From contig NZ_CP088930.1 in NCBI RefSeq assembly GCF_027594825.1, positions 4,339,019-4,403,018 on the forward strand: a stretch of DNA of 64,000 nucleotides. Direction: 5' to 3'. The stretch comes from Serratia liquefaciens. GTDB taxonomy: Bacteria > Pseudomonadota > Gammaproteobacteria > Enterobacterales > Enterobacteriaceae. A program made the position numbers and the translations under genes. Below are positions 36,225 through 43,729 of this stretch, in pieces (within the stretch, counting starts at the first letter, position 1; each line of letters starts with the position of its first letter). The notes beneath the pieces are model-generated. The model did no database searches. It saw only the letters and a program-made list of their open reading frames with translations, and was not told the origin of the DNA.

Positions 36225-36691
36225 GGAGTCAGTTCCCTTAGCAGGCGGGCTGGATTACCGGCATAGACGCCCTTGCGGGTGATGTTTTTGGTGACCACTG
36301 CACCGGCACCGATCACCGCTCCGCTGCAGATTTCTACCGCCAAAACCGTGGCGCCGGAGCCGATGGAAACGCCGTCGCCAATCCGCGTGCGGCCCCAGCT
36401 TGCCGGATCGGCATTGGGGGCGCCGTCTTTGAACAGATCGTTGGCGAAGGTCACGTTATGACCGATAAAACAGTCGTCGCCGATGGTGACATATTCACAG
36501 ATAAAGCTGTGAGACTGGATTTTACTGCGGGCGCCAATGCTGACGTTTTTTTGGATTTCGACAAAGGGCCCGACGAACACCCCGTCACCGAGTCGGCAGC
36601 CGTACAAATTGCAGGGCTGAACGACGGTGACATTTTGCCCGGCGACGACATCGGCGATGCCGGCCTGGCGGACAGTAATGGCGGATGACAT
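36221..36691 (-). CDS. Left-handed beta-helix (hexapeptide) acyl/acetyltransferase
   Basis: 156 residues built from hexapeptide repeats: VVQPCNLYGCRLGDGVFVGPFVEIQ, VSIGARSKIQSHSFICEYVTIGDDCFIGHNVTFAND, then VSIGSGATVLAVEICSGAVIGAGAVV, ending YAGNPARLLREL. This is the WlbB/WbpD-type sugar N-acetyltransferase pattern. ATG 36691 has GAGGAATG upstream; a GTG 12 bp earlier is less likely. In a two-gene unit with the Sat-like GNAT. Confidence 0.85.
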   Translation of the reverse strand: MSSAITVRQAGIADVVAGQNVTVVQPCNLYGCRLGDGVFVGPFVEIQKNVSIGARSKIQSHSFICEYVTIGDDCFIGHNVTFANDLFKDGAPNADPASWGRTRIGDGVSIGSGATVLAVEICSGAVIGAGAVVTKNITRKGVYAGNPARLLRELTP

Positions 36692-36757
36692 GGCATTCCT
36701 CACGGCGGATAGAGCAGGCGGGAATTATAAAACAAACTGCCGCCGCGTATGCGCTTT

Positions 36758-36787
36758 CTGAACGTTTTTTCAGCGAAAGACTATAAT
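36758..36787 (+). promoter_or_regulatory. Probable sigma-70 promoter of yohC
   Basis: A perfect TATAAT -10 at 36782-36787 with CTGAAC as -35 at 36758-36763 (18-bp spacer). Transcription would start near 36794 and give a leader of about 100 nt that contains several short hairpins (see findings). Confidence 0.6.
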
Positions 36788-36896
36788 TAGTACAGGGGAG
36801 AGAGCCCCGTGGCCGCAATCCTCGCACGGTTAGCAATCCGTCAGAGGGGTAAATTCGTTCGCCGATCGCGACCTACGGCGATGGAGGAGGTGTCTC

Positions 36897-37487
36897 ATGG
36901 TTAATCATGTTTGGGGACTTCTGGCGCATCCAAGCACCGAGTTCGAACACATTAAAAGCGAGAACGAAAGCGTCTCGCACCTTTACACCCACCACGTGCT
37001 GTTGCTGGCGTTGATCCCGGTGATCTGCGCGTTTATCGGGACCACCCAATTGGGCTGGCTCTCCGGCGAAGGGCACGCTATCCGGCTCGACATGTTCACG
37101 GCTTCTTACACGGCGGTCGCATTTTACCTGCTGATGCTGGCGGGCGTGGCAATCATGGGGAAAGTGATCCACTGGATGGCGCGCCGCTATGAAGTTCGCC
37201 CGAGCCTGCATCGTTGCATGGTGTTTGCCGGCTATGTCGCCACCCCGATGTTCCTCAGCGGCATCGTGGCGCTGTATCCCGTAGTGTGGCTGTGCCTGTT
37301 TGTCGGCGTGATTGGCCTGTGTTATTCGGGCTATCTGTTGAATCTGGGTATACCTCACTTCCTGAATATCGACAGTAAAGAAGGCTTTATTTTCTCCAGC
37401 TCTACCTTTGCCATCGGCATCCTGTTGCTTGAGTTACTGCTCGGGGTCACGGTGCTGCTGTGGGGGTATGGTTCCTGGTTGTTCTGA
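36897..37487 (+). CDS. yohC: Yip1-family inner-membrane protein YohC
   Basis: 196 residues (E. coli YohC 195), with strong identity: HVWGLLAHPSTEFEHIKSEN, the YTHHVLLLALIPVICAFIGT helix, CMVFAGYVATPMFLSGIVAL and LWGYGSWLF at the end. Five or six membrane spans, Yip1 domain. GAGGAGGTG lies upstream of the ATG. Function unknown. Part of the conserved yoh/pbpG/dld group. Confidence 0.93.
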   Translation: MVNHVWGLLAHPSTEFEHIKSENESVSHLYTHHVLLLALIPVICAFIGTTQLGWLSGEGHAIRLDMFTASYTAVAFYLLMLAGVAIMGKVIHWMARRYEVRPSLHRCMVFAGYVATPMFLSGIVALYPVVWLCLFVGVIGLCYSGYLLNLGIPHFLNIDSKEGFIFSSSTFAIGILLLELLLGVTVLLWGYGSWLF

Positions 37488-37504
37488 AGTGATTGAGTGT
37501 TAGC

Positions 37505-37535
37505 CCCTCACGCCGGCCTGGCGTGAGGGTTTTTT
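37505..37535. terminator. yohC terminator (also for the convergent EamA gene)
   Basis: 10-bp stem CCCTCACGCC/GGCGTGAGGG with a GGCCT loop, followed by TTTTTT on the plus strand. Confidence 0.85.
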
Positions 37536-37540
37536 GCTGT

Positions 37541-38392
37541 CTAGGGTTGGCGAAACACCAGCATCACACCGACCAGAATAGCCGCCATGCCCAGCATGCT
37601 GATGGCTGCCAGCGCGTGGCCGAGCAGCAGATAATCCAGCAGGGCGGTCACCGCCGGGATCAGATAGAACAGGCTGGTGACCTGCACCAGGTTGCCGCGC
37701 TGGATCAGCCGGTACAGCAAGAAGGTGGCCAACACCGAAATCACCACCGCCATCCACAGCAGCGGCAGAACAAATGCCACGCTCCAATCGACCCGCAGCG
37801 GCTCAAACGGCAGCACCAGCGTGCACATCAGCAAGCCAACCGCGTACTGTAACGGCAATACCGCCAGCGGGGGTTGGCTCAGGCCCTTTTGCAACAGGGT
37901 GCCGGCGGTCATGCACCCCAACGCAATAAAGGCGCACAGCATGCCGGGCAGCGAGAAGTGGGCAATCATAAGGCTTTGATACACCACCAGCGTCAGCCCG
38001 GCCATCGCCAGCAGCAGGCCTAAACCGCGCAGCCCCGAACAGCGGCGTTCGGTAACGAACTGGGTAAGTATCGGTTGAACGCCGAGCAGCGTCGCCAGCA
38101 CGCCGGGAGTGATGCCCTGTTCCAACGCCAGCAGATAACAAATCTGGTAGCTGCCGATCATCAGCAGGCCGATCAGCGCCACCCGAAGTCGGGTGCCGGC
38201 AGCCGGCAAGCATTGCCGTTGCCACAGGCCGATAGCCAACAGCAGTGCCAGCGCGATAGCGCAACGAAAGAAAAGGAAAGCGAAGGCGGAAGCGTGCTCC
38301 AGCCCCCAGCGCGAGAAAATTGCGCCGCTGCTCCAGAGCAGAACGAATAGCGTAGCCAGGCCGGCGTTGGCCCAGTGAGAAATGAATCGCAT
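37541..38392 (-). CDS. EamA/DMT-family transporter
   Basis: 283 residues, ten hydrophobic segments in two EamA repeats: TLFVLLWSSGAIFSRWGLEHASAFAFLFFRC in the first and MLCAFIALGCMTAGTLLQK in the second, with the GxxQxxxY-like YLLALEQGITPGVLATLLGVQPILT. Ends VGVMLVFRQP. A metabolite or drug exporter of unknown substrate. Only a weak AGGTGAAAAC-type site precedes the ATG. Confidence 0.87.
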   Translation of the reverse strand: MRFISHWANAGLATLFVLLWSSGAIFSRWGLEHASAFAFLFFRCAIALALLLAIGLWQRQCLPAAGTRLRVALIGLLMIGSYQICYLLALEQGITPGVLATLLGVQPILTQFVTERRCSGLRGLGLLLAMAGLTLVVYQSLMIAHFSLPGMLCAFIALGCMTAGTLLQKGLSQPPLAVLPLQYAVGLLMCTLVLPFEPLRVDWSVAFVLPLLWMAVVISVLATFLLYRLIQRGNLVQVTSLFYLIPAVTALLDYLLLGHALAAISMLGMAAILVGVMLVFRQP

Positions 38393-38493
38393 TTTGTTTT
38401 CACCTGTCGTGAAAATAATAAGCTCCAGCAGGCGCGGCGTTCTACGCCTGAGCGCAAATCAAGTAAAGCTGGAGGTGAGATCTTCGGTTTGGC

Positions 38494-38640
38494 TTAGCGC
38501 ACAACCACAGAGCGTGGCGGGTAAGCGGCTACCGCGGTAACGACAGAGAAAACGGCGGGTGGGGCTGAGGATGCGCACAGCAGAACGACGGCCGGAGCGG
38601 TCGCGTCTGTCGGATCTGTGCTGTGCGCCAGGTAGGCCAT
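38494..38640 (-). CDS. Possible 48-residue peptide gene, unrecognised
   Basis: ATG with AGGAA five bases upstream; the peptide begins MAYLAHSTDPTDATAPA, has a hydrophobic Ala/Val/Pro-rich middle (VVLLCASSAPPAVFSVV) and ends RSVVVR. GC-rich third positions resemble real genes here. Another overlapping frame (38529-38720) begins MFDLDSFIHGFQEL but lacks a good ribosome site. Divergent from the Zur-box operon. No homologue recognised; it could be a peptide precursor, a leader or chance. Confidence 0.35.
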   Translation of the reverse strand: MAYLAHSTDPTDATAPAVVLLCASSAPPAVFSVVTAVAAYPPRSVVVR

Positions 38641-38771
38641 GTGAGTTCCTGAAAACCGTGAATGAAACTATCCAGATCAAACATACCCAAGTTGACCGGT
38701 ATGTGCAACGCGTGCGGCAAAGACTTTGCGATTCGCTTTTGCAGAAGGCGGGCAATCGTGATAAAAGAATT

Positions 38772-38791
38772 GATATGTTATAACGTAACAG
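38772..38791. promoter_or_regulatory. Zur-like box
   Basis: GATATGTTATAACGTAACAG contains TGTTA-TAACG-TAACA, matching the enterobacterial Zur palindrome (ATGTTATAnTATAACAT) except for two transitions near the centre. It ends 10 bp before the ABC ATPase start, where bound Zur would repress. Confidence 0.6.
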
Positions 38792-38801
38792 AAAATGCAT
38801 A

Positions 38802-39581
38802 ATGAATTCAGTTCACGACATCCTCCATGTCGATGGGGTTAGCCTGATCGGTCACCGTGAGGCATTGATACTCGATAACATCCATTTCGCGCTCCGCTCT
38901 GGTGAGAAGCTGGCGGTGATAGGCCCTAACGGCAGCGGTAAGTCGAGCCTGTTGCGCACCCTGATCGGCGAAACGCGGCCGGACAGCGGCCGCATTTACT
39001 GGCGCGGTCGCGCCTTGTCCGATTGGCCTGCGGCGGAACGCGCCAGAAGCATCGCCTTTCTGGCACAAAACGATCTGCCGGATTTGCGGCTGTTGGTTGA
39101 GGACTACGTAGCGTTGGGCCGTTTACCGCATGGCGAACGCTCTGCGGCGGGAAAAAGTATCGTTGACGAGGCCATCGGGGAAACCGGGCTGGCGCCGCTC
39201 AGGCACCATCCGCTGGGGCGGCTCTCGGGCGGTCAGCGTCAGCGCGCTGCGCTGGCCCGAGCGTTGGCGCAGTCTCCCAGCCTGTTGTTACTGGATGAAC
39301 CGACTAATCATCTCGATCCGCCCGGGCGCTCGGCGCTGCTGTCGTTAGTGAAAAATAAGGATATCGCCGTGATTGCGGTTCTGCACGATCTGCCCGTGGC
39401 AGAGGCGTTTGCCGATCGCATCCTGGTGCTTAACGAAAGCCGTCAGGTGGCCTGCGGTACGCCTGAGGCGGTGTTGCAGACCCGGGTGATTTTTCCGGTG
39501 TTCGGCATGAACAGTTTCAAAGTAGCGCATCCCGCCAGCGGCAAAACGCTGCGTATTTTTGACGTTCCACATTGCGCTTGA
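38802..39581 (+). CDS. ABC transporter ATPase (FecE/BtuD-like)
   Basis: 259 residues. Walker A IGPNGSGKSSLL, the Q-loop in FLAQNDLPDL, signature LSGGQRQRAALARAL, Walker B LLLLDEPTNHLD and switch His in VLHDLPVAEAF. Member of the iron-siderophore/cobalamin/F420-0-type importer ATPases. First gene of a three-gene operon; its 3' end is followed by the binding-protein gene at 39598. The Zur-like box just upstream suggests regulation by zinc, so zinc or a zinc chelate is a possible substrate. Confidence 0.9.
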   Translation: MNSVHDILHVDGVSLIGHREALILDNIHFALRSGEKLAVIGPNGSGKSSLLRTLIGETRPDSGRIYWRGRALSDWPAAERARSIAFLAQNDLPDLRLLVEDYVALGRLPHGERSAAGKSIVDEAIGETGLAPLRHHPLGRLSGGQRQRAALARALAQSPSLLLLDEPTNHLDPPGRSALLSLVKNKDIAVIAVLHDLPVAEAFADRILVLNESRQVACGTPEAVLQTRVIFPVFGMNSFKVAHPASGKTLRIFDVPHCA

Positions 39582-39597
39582 TAAACCAGAGAGAAAC

Positions 39598-40554
39598 ATG
39601 AACGCACGCGTATTCATCCTGCTTCTGTTGCTGGCCGCCAGGTCGGCGGCGGCCGAAAATTTTCCCGTCACCGTAGAAAGCTGCGGTATGCCGGTTACCT
39701 TCAATCAGGCGCCGCAGCGCGCCGTCATCAATGACATCAACATGGCTGAGATGGCCTTTGCACTGCACCTGCAGGATCGCATTGTCGGGCTGACCGGCAT
39801 CACCGGCTGGTACAAACTGACGCCTGACTTCAAGGCCGCGATGGGGCACATTCCCGAACTGGCACCGAAATATCCCGCTTTGGAAACGTTGCTGGCGGCA
39901 CAACCGGATTTCTTCTTCGCCGGCTGGAATTATGGCATGAAGATCGGCGGTGACGTCACGCCGGAGAAGCTCGCCCCGTTCGGCATCAAAACGCTGGTGT
40001 TGAGCGAGAGCTGCGTGCAGGCTGGCGGGCGGCCGCAGAAGGCCGATATGAACCTGCTGTATGACGATGAACTGAAGCTCGGCAAAATTTTCGGCAAGCA
40101 GCGAGAGGCCGCCGCGTTGGTTGAGGGATGGCAGCGCCGGTTAGCCGCGCTTCCGGCCAGGCCTGCGGGACAGCCGCCGCTCAAGGTGTTCGTCTATGAT
40201 TCGGGTGAGGAGAAGCCTTTCACCAGTGGCAAATACGCCATGCCGACGGCGATTATCGAGGCGGCGGGCGGGCACAACGTGATGGACGGTTTGCCTGCGA
40301 GCTGGACGACGGCGTCCTGGGAGGCGGTAGCGGCTGCCGAGCCCGACTTCATTATTCTGCTGGATTACCAGACCGGCTCGGGTGCCGATGCGCTGCGGCG
40401 CTTCCTCGAGTCTCACCCATTGATGAAATTGACGCCTGCCGTGCAGCACCACCGCTACCTGAAACTGCAGTATGCGGAGCTGACGCCGGGGCCGGCCAAT
40501 ATCGGCGCGGTGGAAAAGCTGGCGCGGGCGTTGTACGCGCCGGCCACCAAATGA
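39598..40554 (+). CDS. ABC transporter periplasmic binding protein (FecB/BtuF class)
   Basis: 318 residues. Signal peptide MNARVFILLLLLAARSAAAENF, then a class III binding protein: VNFNQAP-like start (MPVTFNQAPQRAVINDIN), the linker helix region and LRRFLESHPLMKLTPAVQHHRYLKL near the C-terminus. By memory it resembles the F420-0-type ABC binding proteins of actinobacteria, but F420 synthesis is absent here. AGAGAAAC precedes the ATG. The stop overlaps the permease ATG (ATGA). Confidence 0.85.
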   Translation: MNARVFILLLLLAARSAAAENFPVTVESCGMPVTFNQAPQRAVINDINMAEMAFALHLQDRIVGLTGITGWYKLTPDFKAAMGHIPELAPKYPALETLLAAQPDFFFAGWNYGMKIGGDVTPEKLAPFGIKTLVLSESCVQAGGRPQKADMNLLYDDELKLGKIFGKQREAAALVEGWQRRLAALPARPAGQPPLKVFVYDSGEEKPFTSGKYAMPTAIIEAAGGHNVMDGLPASWTTASWEAVAAAEPDFIILLDYQTGSGADALRRFLESHPLMKLTPAVQHHRYLKLQYAELTPGPANIGAVEKLARALYAPATK

Positions 40555-41558
40555 ATGCGCCGACCGGACGGTTTATGTTGCTCGCACCGCTGGCGCTGTT
40601 GATATTGTGCGGGTTAATGATCTGGAGCCTGCAGTTGGGCAGCGTTGCGCTGTCATGGCGGCAGACGATGGCGGCATTGGGGCTTTCATCTGCCCCCCTC
40701 TCCGGCATGCTGGATACCATCGTCGTGCAACTGCGGGTGCCCAGAGCCTTGCTGGCTGCATTGACCGGCGCCGGGCTGGCGATGACCGGCGCGCTGCTGC
40801 AGACCACCACCCGCAATGAGCTGGCGGACCCTTTTTTGTTTGGGCTCTCCTCCGGCGCCTCTGCCGGCGCGGTGCTGGTCATCACGCGCTTCGGGGATGC
40901 GCTGGGTGCGTTGACGTTGCCGCTGTCCGCTTTCGCTGGCGGCATTTTGTCTGCGATGGCGGTGATGGTACTGTTTCGCGTCAGCCGGATCAGGCGTGCC
41001 GAGCAGCTTATCGTCTGCGGCCTGGCGGTCTCATTTTTGTTCAGCGCGCTCACCAGCTATCTGGTATTTTCCGGCGATCAGCGGGCGGCCGGTTCGGTCT
41101 TGTTTTGGTCGCTGGGTGGGTTGGGGCTGGCGCGTTGGGAAAATATGTTCATTCCGCTGGTGAGTTTCGTGCTGTTGGTCGGGTTTACCGCGCTGCGTTG
41201 GCGGTCGCTGGACGCGCTGTTGGCAGGAGAGCAGACTGCCCATTCGATGGGGGTCAACGTAGCGCGCTTGCGAACCGAGACCTTTCTGTGCTGCGCACTG
41301 TCCACGGCGTTTCTCGTTTCACTGACGGGCGTGATCGGTTTTGTCGGGCTGATGGTGCCTTATCTGGCCCGACGCCTGGTGGGCGTGCGTCACCGTTTGT
41401 CCGTGCCGATGTGCGGCTTGCTGGGGGCGATGCTGCTGACCGGCGGCGACATGCTCAGCCGCAGCCTGATCCCCCATCAGGAACTGCCCATCGGCATCAT
41501 TACGGCGGGGCTGGGGGGCGCATTTATCGTCTCTTTACTGCTGCGCGCGGAGCGGTGA
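40551..41558 (+). CDS. ABC transporter permease (FecCD family)
   Basis: 335 residues, about ten membrane helices: WSLQLGSVALSWRQTMAALG, RVPRALLAALTGAGLAMTGALLQTTTRNELADPFLFG, the coupling region SMGVNVARLRTETFLCCALSTAF, GVIGFVGLMVPYLARRLVGVRHR and the end GLGGAFIVSLLLRAER. Typical FecCD permease forming a homodimeric channel. Convergent with the diflavin reductase gene, 8 bp between stops. Confidence 0.9.
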   Translation: MNAPTGRFMLLAPLALLILCGLMIWSLQLGSVALSWRQTMAALGLSSAPLSGMLDTIVVQLRVPRALLAALTGAGLAMTGALLQTTTRNELADPFLFGLSSGASAGAVLVITRFGDALGALTLPLSAFAGGILSAMAVMVLFRVSRIRRAEQLIVCGLAVSFLFSALTSYLVFSGDQRAAGSVLFWSLGGLGLARWENMFIPLVSFVLLVGFTALRWRSLDALLAGEQTAHSMGVNVARLRTETFLCCALSTAFLVSLTGVIGFVGLMVPYLARRLVGVRHRLSVPMCGLLGAMLLTGGDMLSRSLIPHQELPIGIITAGLGGAFIVSLLLRAER

Positions 41559-41566
41559 ACCCCCTC

Positions 41567-43090
41567 TCAATAAAGTTCCAGGTGCAGGCGCTGCTGCTCA
41601 ATCAGCGTCTGGCACAGGTTTTCCGTCCGGCAGGCTTTCTCCAGCGCTGTCGCCACGGCATGTTCCAGATACTGTCGATTGCCGCACAGGTAGACGTGCG
41701 CCCCCTTAAGCAACAGCTCCCTCACGTAATCGGCATGTTCTTCGATCGCGTGCTGCACGTAGTATTTCGTGGCGCCGTCGCGGGAAAACGCGGTAATGAG
41801 TCGATTCAGTACGCCACCCTCGCACAACGACTCAAGCTCTTCGCGGTACAGGAAGTCTTCATCGCAGCGTTTTTCTCCGAAGATTAAGGCGGTTTCGCGT
41901 TGTTCGCCACCGAGCGCCATTTCGCGCAGTAAGCCTATCAAGGGGGCGATGCCGGTGCCGGTACCGATAAACAGTACGGGAATCTCCGGATCGGCCGGCA
42001 GGTAGAAGCTGGGGTTGGCGCGGCAGAAGACACGGAAGGGGCCAGTGTGATCCAGCAGCCAACCGGTCGCGGTACCGCTTCGAGCACGCCCATTACGTTC
42101 GTAACGGACCTCGCGAATGCACAAGTCCAGACTGTCTTCTCGCGAGGCCGAAGCGATCGAATAGGCGCGCGGCAGGCAAGCAGGGAGCAGGCTCAGCAGA
42201 TCTTCCAGAGTGACCGACTGCGGCGTGCAAAAGTCTTGCAGTACGTCCAGCAGATCGGCGCCGTACAGGTAAGCCTCCAACGCCTTGCGCTGGCGGATCT
42301 TCAGCATTCCCTTGAGGTCTTCACTGTCGGCAAGCTGCGCCAGTTCGCGCAGTACCGCTTTGCTTATCTGACGCAGCTCCCGCAGGCGTAGCGCTTCTTT
42401 GGCTTCAGGTCGGCCGAGCCAGGTTGCTAAACGAAGCAGTAAAGCCTCGTCGTTTTCCGGTAGCAGGTAGAGCGTATCACCTGCGCGGTAGCCGATGCCG
42501 CTGCCGGCGGTATCCAGGCGAAGATGCCAGGCGTACGGCGCGCGGGCGCTGATAGAGCGGCGCTCCAGCAGGCCGGCGGCAAAAGCATTGTCCTCGCCAT
42601 AAGCGGTGACGCGCAGATGCAGATCGCGCCCGGCCTGCAAGTCCCCCGCAATTACCTGTTCCACTACGGCTGACCAGGTGGCGAAGAAGCTCTCGAAGTT
42701 GACGTCGGCATCAACGCGGTTGACGATGGCCTGCGCTCCGCGTTCGGACAACCCGGCGTCAAGCGACTGCGTGAAACCGCAAAAACGCGGGTAAGCTGTA
42801 TCGCCCAGGCCGAAAATGGCGTAGCGCAGCTGCGCGAGGTTTTGCGTATGTGCCAGAGCATCGAAAAAAAGCTCGGCGTTAGCCGGCGGCTCACCGTCGC
42901 CAAACGAACTGGATACGATAAGCAATACGTCGCCTTTGCCCAGGTCTGCCGGAGAAATTTCGTTGAGGGGCTGTAGGGTGGGGGCATAGGGGTGCAGAAA
43001 AGGTAACCCGCCCAAGCGCGTTGCCAGCGCCTGGGCTTTGCCCGATTCCGAACCGTAGCCAATCAGGATACGTTCGATGATATCGGCCAT
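41567..43090 (-). CDS. Diflavin reductase (flavodoxin + FAD/NADPH modules, CysJ-like)
   Basis: 507 residues. N-terminal flavodoxin domain (RILIGYGSESGKAQALA, the loop SSSFGDGEPPANAELFF, GLGDTAYPRFCGF), a connecting helical domain, FAD motif RAYSIASASRED, GTGTGIAPLIGLL for the NADPH-binding lobe and YLCGNRQYLEHAVATAL near the end; the terminal residue is Tyr. Shorter than CysJ (599 residues) and not linked to cysI, so it is not assigned to sulfite reduction. It follows a PAS-domain gene by 5 bp; an NsrR-like box upstream suggests induction by nitric oxide. Its electron acceptor is unknown. Confidence 0.88.
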   Translation of the reverse strand: MADIIERILIGYGSESGKAQALATRLGGLPFLHPYAPTLQPLNEISPADLGKGDVLLIVSSSFGDGEPPANAELFFDALAHTQNLAQLRYAIFGLGDTAYPRFCGFTQSLDAGLSERGAQAIVNRVDADVNFESFFATWSAVVEQVIAGDLQAGRDLHLRVTAYGEDNAFAAGLLERRSISARAPYAWHLRLDTAGSGIGYRAGDTLYLLPENDEALLLRLATWLGRPEAKEALRLRELRQISKAVLRELAQLADSEDLKGMLKIRQRKALEAYLYGADLLDVLQDFCTPQSVTLEDLLSLLPACLPRAYSIASASREDSLDLCIREVRYERNGRARSGTATGWLLDHTGPFRVFCRANPSFYLPADPEIPVLFIGTGTGIAPLIGLLREMALGGEQRETALIFGEKRCDEDFLYREELESLCEGGVLNRLITAFSRDGATKYYVQHAIEEHADYVRELLLKGAHVYLCGNRQYLEHAVATALEKACRTENLCQTLIEQQRLHLELY

Positions 43091-43095
43091 GTTTA

Positions 43096-43521
43096 TTACT
43101 TATCGTAGTGGTTGTCGAACTGTTCTTTGGAGAATTCGACGGAGTCGAAATCGGTCATCAGATCGTTGATCACACGGCGGATACTGATGTAGGCCTCGAT
43201 CTTGCCCTGAGCGTCATAGAGCGGCTGCACGGTGGTGTCGACCACATACAGCACGCCACCTTTGCCAACGTTGGGAATGATGCCGGTCCAGATATTTCCG
43301 GCTTTAATGGTATCCCACATCTCTTTATAGATGGCCTTGGGGACGGAGGGGTGGCGCACGATGTTGTGGGGTTGCCCCACCAGTTCTTCCCGGCTAAAGC
43401 CGGTGAGCTGGCAAAACAGGTCGTTGACATAGGTGATGGTGCCTTGCAGGTCGGTGGTGGAGATCACCATCACTTTGTCCAGTGCGGACAGCAGCTGGGC
43501 GGAATCGAGGGTCTGGCTCAT
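43096..43521 (-). CDS. Stand-alone Aer-type PAS domain protein
   Basis: 141 residues, only one PAS domain with no kinase, HAMP or chemoreceptor part. It is close to the FAD-binding PAS of Aer: MVISTTDLQGTITYVNDLFCQLTGFSREELVGQPHNIVRHPSVPKAIYKEMW, with R and H of the RHP motif and Trp in GNIWTGI retained; Aer's Asp after RHP is Ser. AAGGAA precedes the ATG. Co-transcribed with the diflavin reductase, which suggests that it is either a redox sensor or an electron-carrier partner. Confidence 0.85.
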   Translation of the reverse strand: MSQTLDSAQLLSALDKVMVISTTDLQGTITYVNDLFCQLTGFSREELVGQPHNIVRHPSVPKAIYKEMWDTIKAGNIWTGIIPNVGKGGVLYVVDTTVQPLYDAQGKIEAYISIRRVINDLMTDFDSVEFSKEQFDNHYDK

Positions 43522-43635
43522 GGAAGGTTCCTTCTCATTAATTTTGCGGTGAACGTCACGGCAGATGTCACGTATCCGTCATGACAAAGTTGTTATTGAT
43601 TCTTATTTACACCGCATGATAATCAGCAGATTTTA

Positions 43636-43658
43636 AAGTTGCAATAAAAATACATCTT
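43636..43658. promoter_or_regulatory. NsrR-like box upstream of PAS/diflavin reductase operon
   Basis: On the minus strand it reads AAGATGTATTT, one base, then TATTGCAACTT: the first half matches the NsrR half-site AAGATGYATTT exactly and the whole 23-bp frame matches in about 20 positions. A second AAGATGCAT half-site lies next to it (43677-43687). Located 115 bp upstream of the PAS start, in the dld-PAS gap. Assignment from remembered consensus. Confidence 0.55.
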
Positions 43659-43729
43659 TAAAGTTGTAAAAAGAGGGATGCATCTTTAAGGAGGGCTCGC
43701 CGATGCAGCGGCGAGCCAAAGGGGAAAGG

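Larger units (their letters stand above)
38393..38801. other. Intergenic region between EamA and the Zur-box ABC operon
   Basis: About 410 bp. It holds a possible 48-residue minus-strand ORF (38494-38640) and, at the right edge, a Zur-like box overlapping the promoter of the ABC transporter. No larger gene is credible; competing minus-strand frames lack conserved features. Confidence 0.55.

Noticed and set aside
36794..36896. Manganese (yybP-ykoY) riboswitch
   Set aside because: Only the opening GGGGAG resembles it; the rest of the conserved loops are not present.
41567..43090. Assimilatory sulfite reductase alpha subunit CysJ
   Set aside because: Too short by about 90 residues and not next to cysI/cysH; paired instead with a PAS protein.
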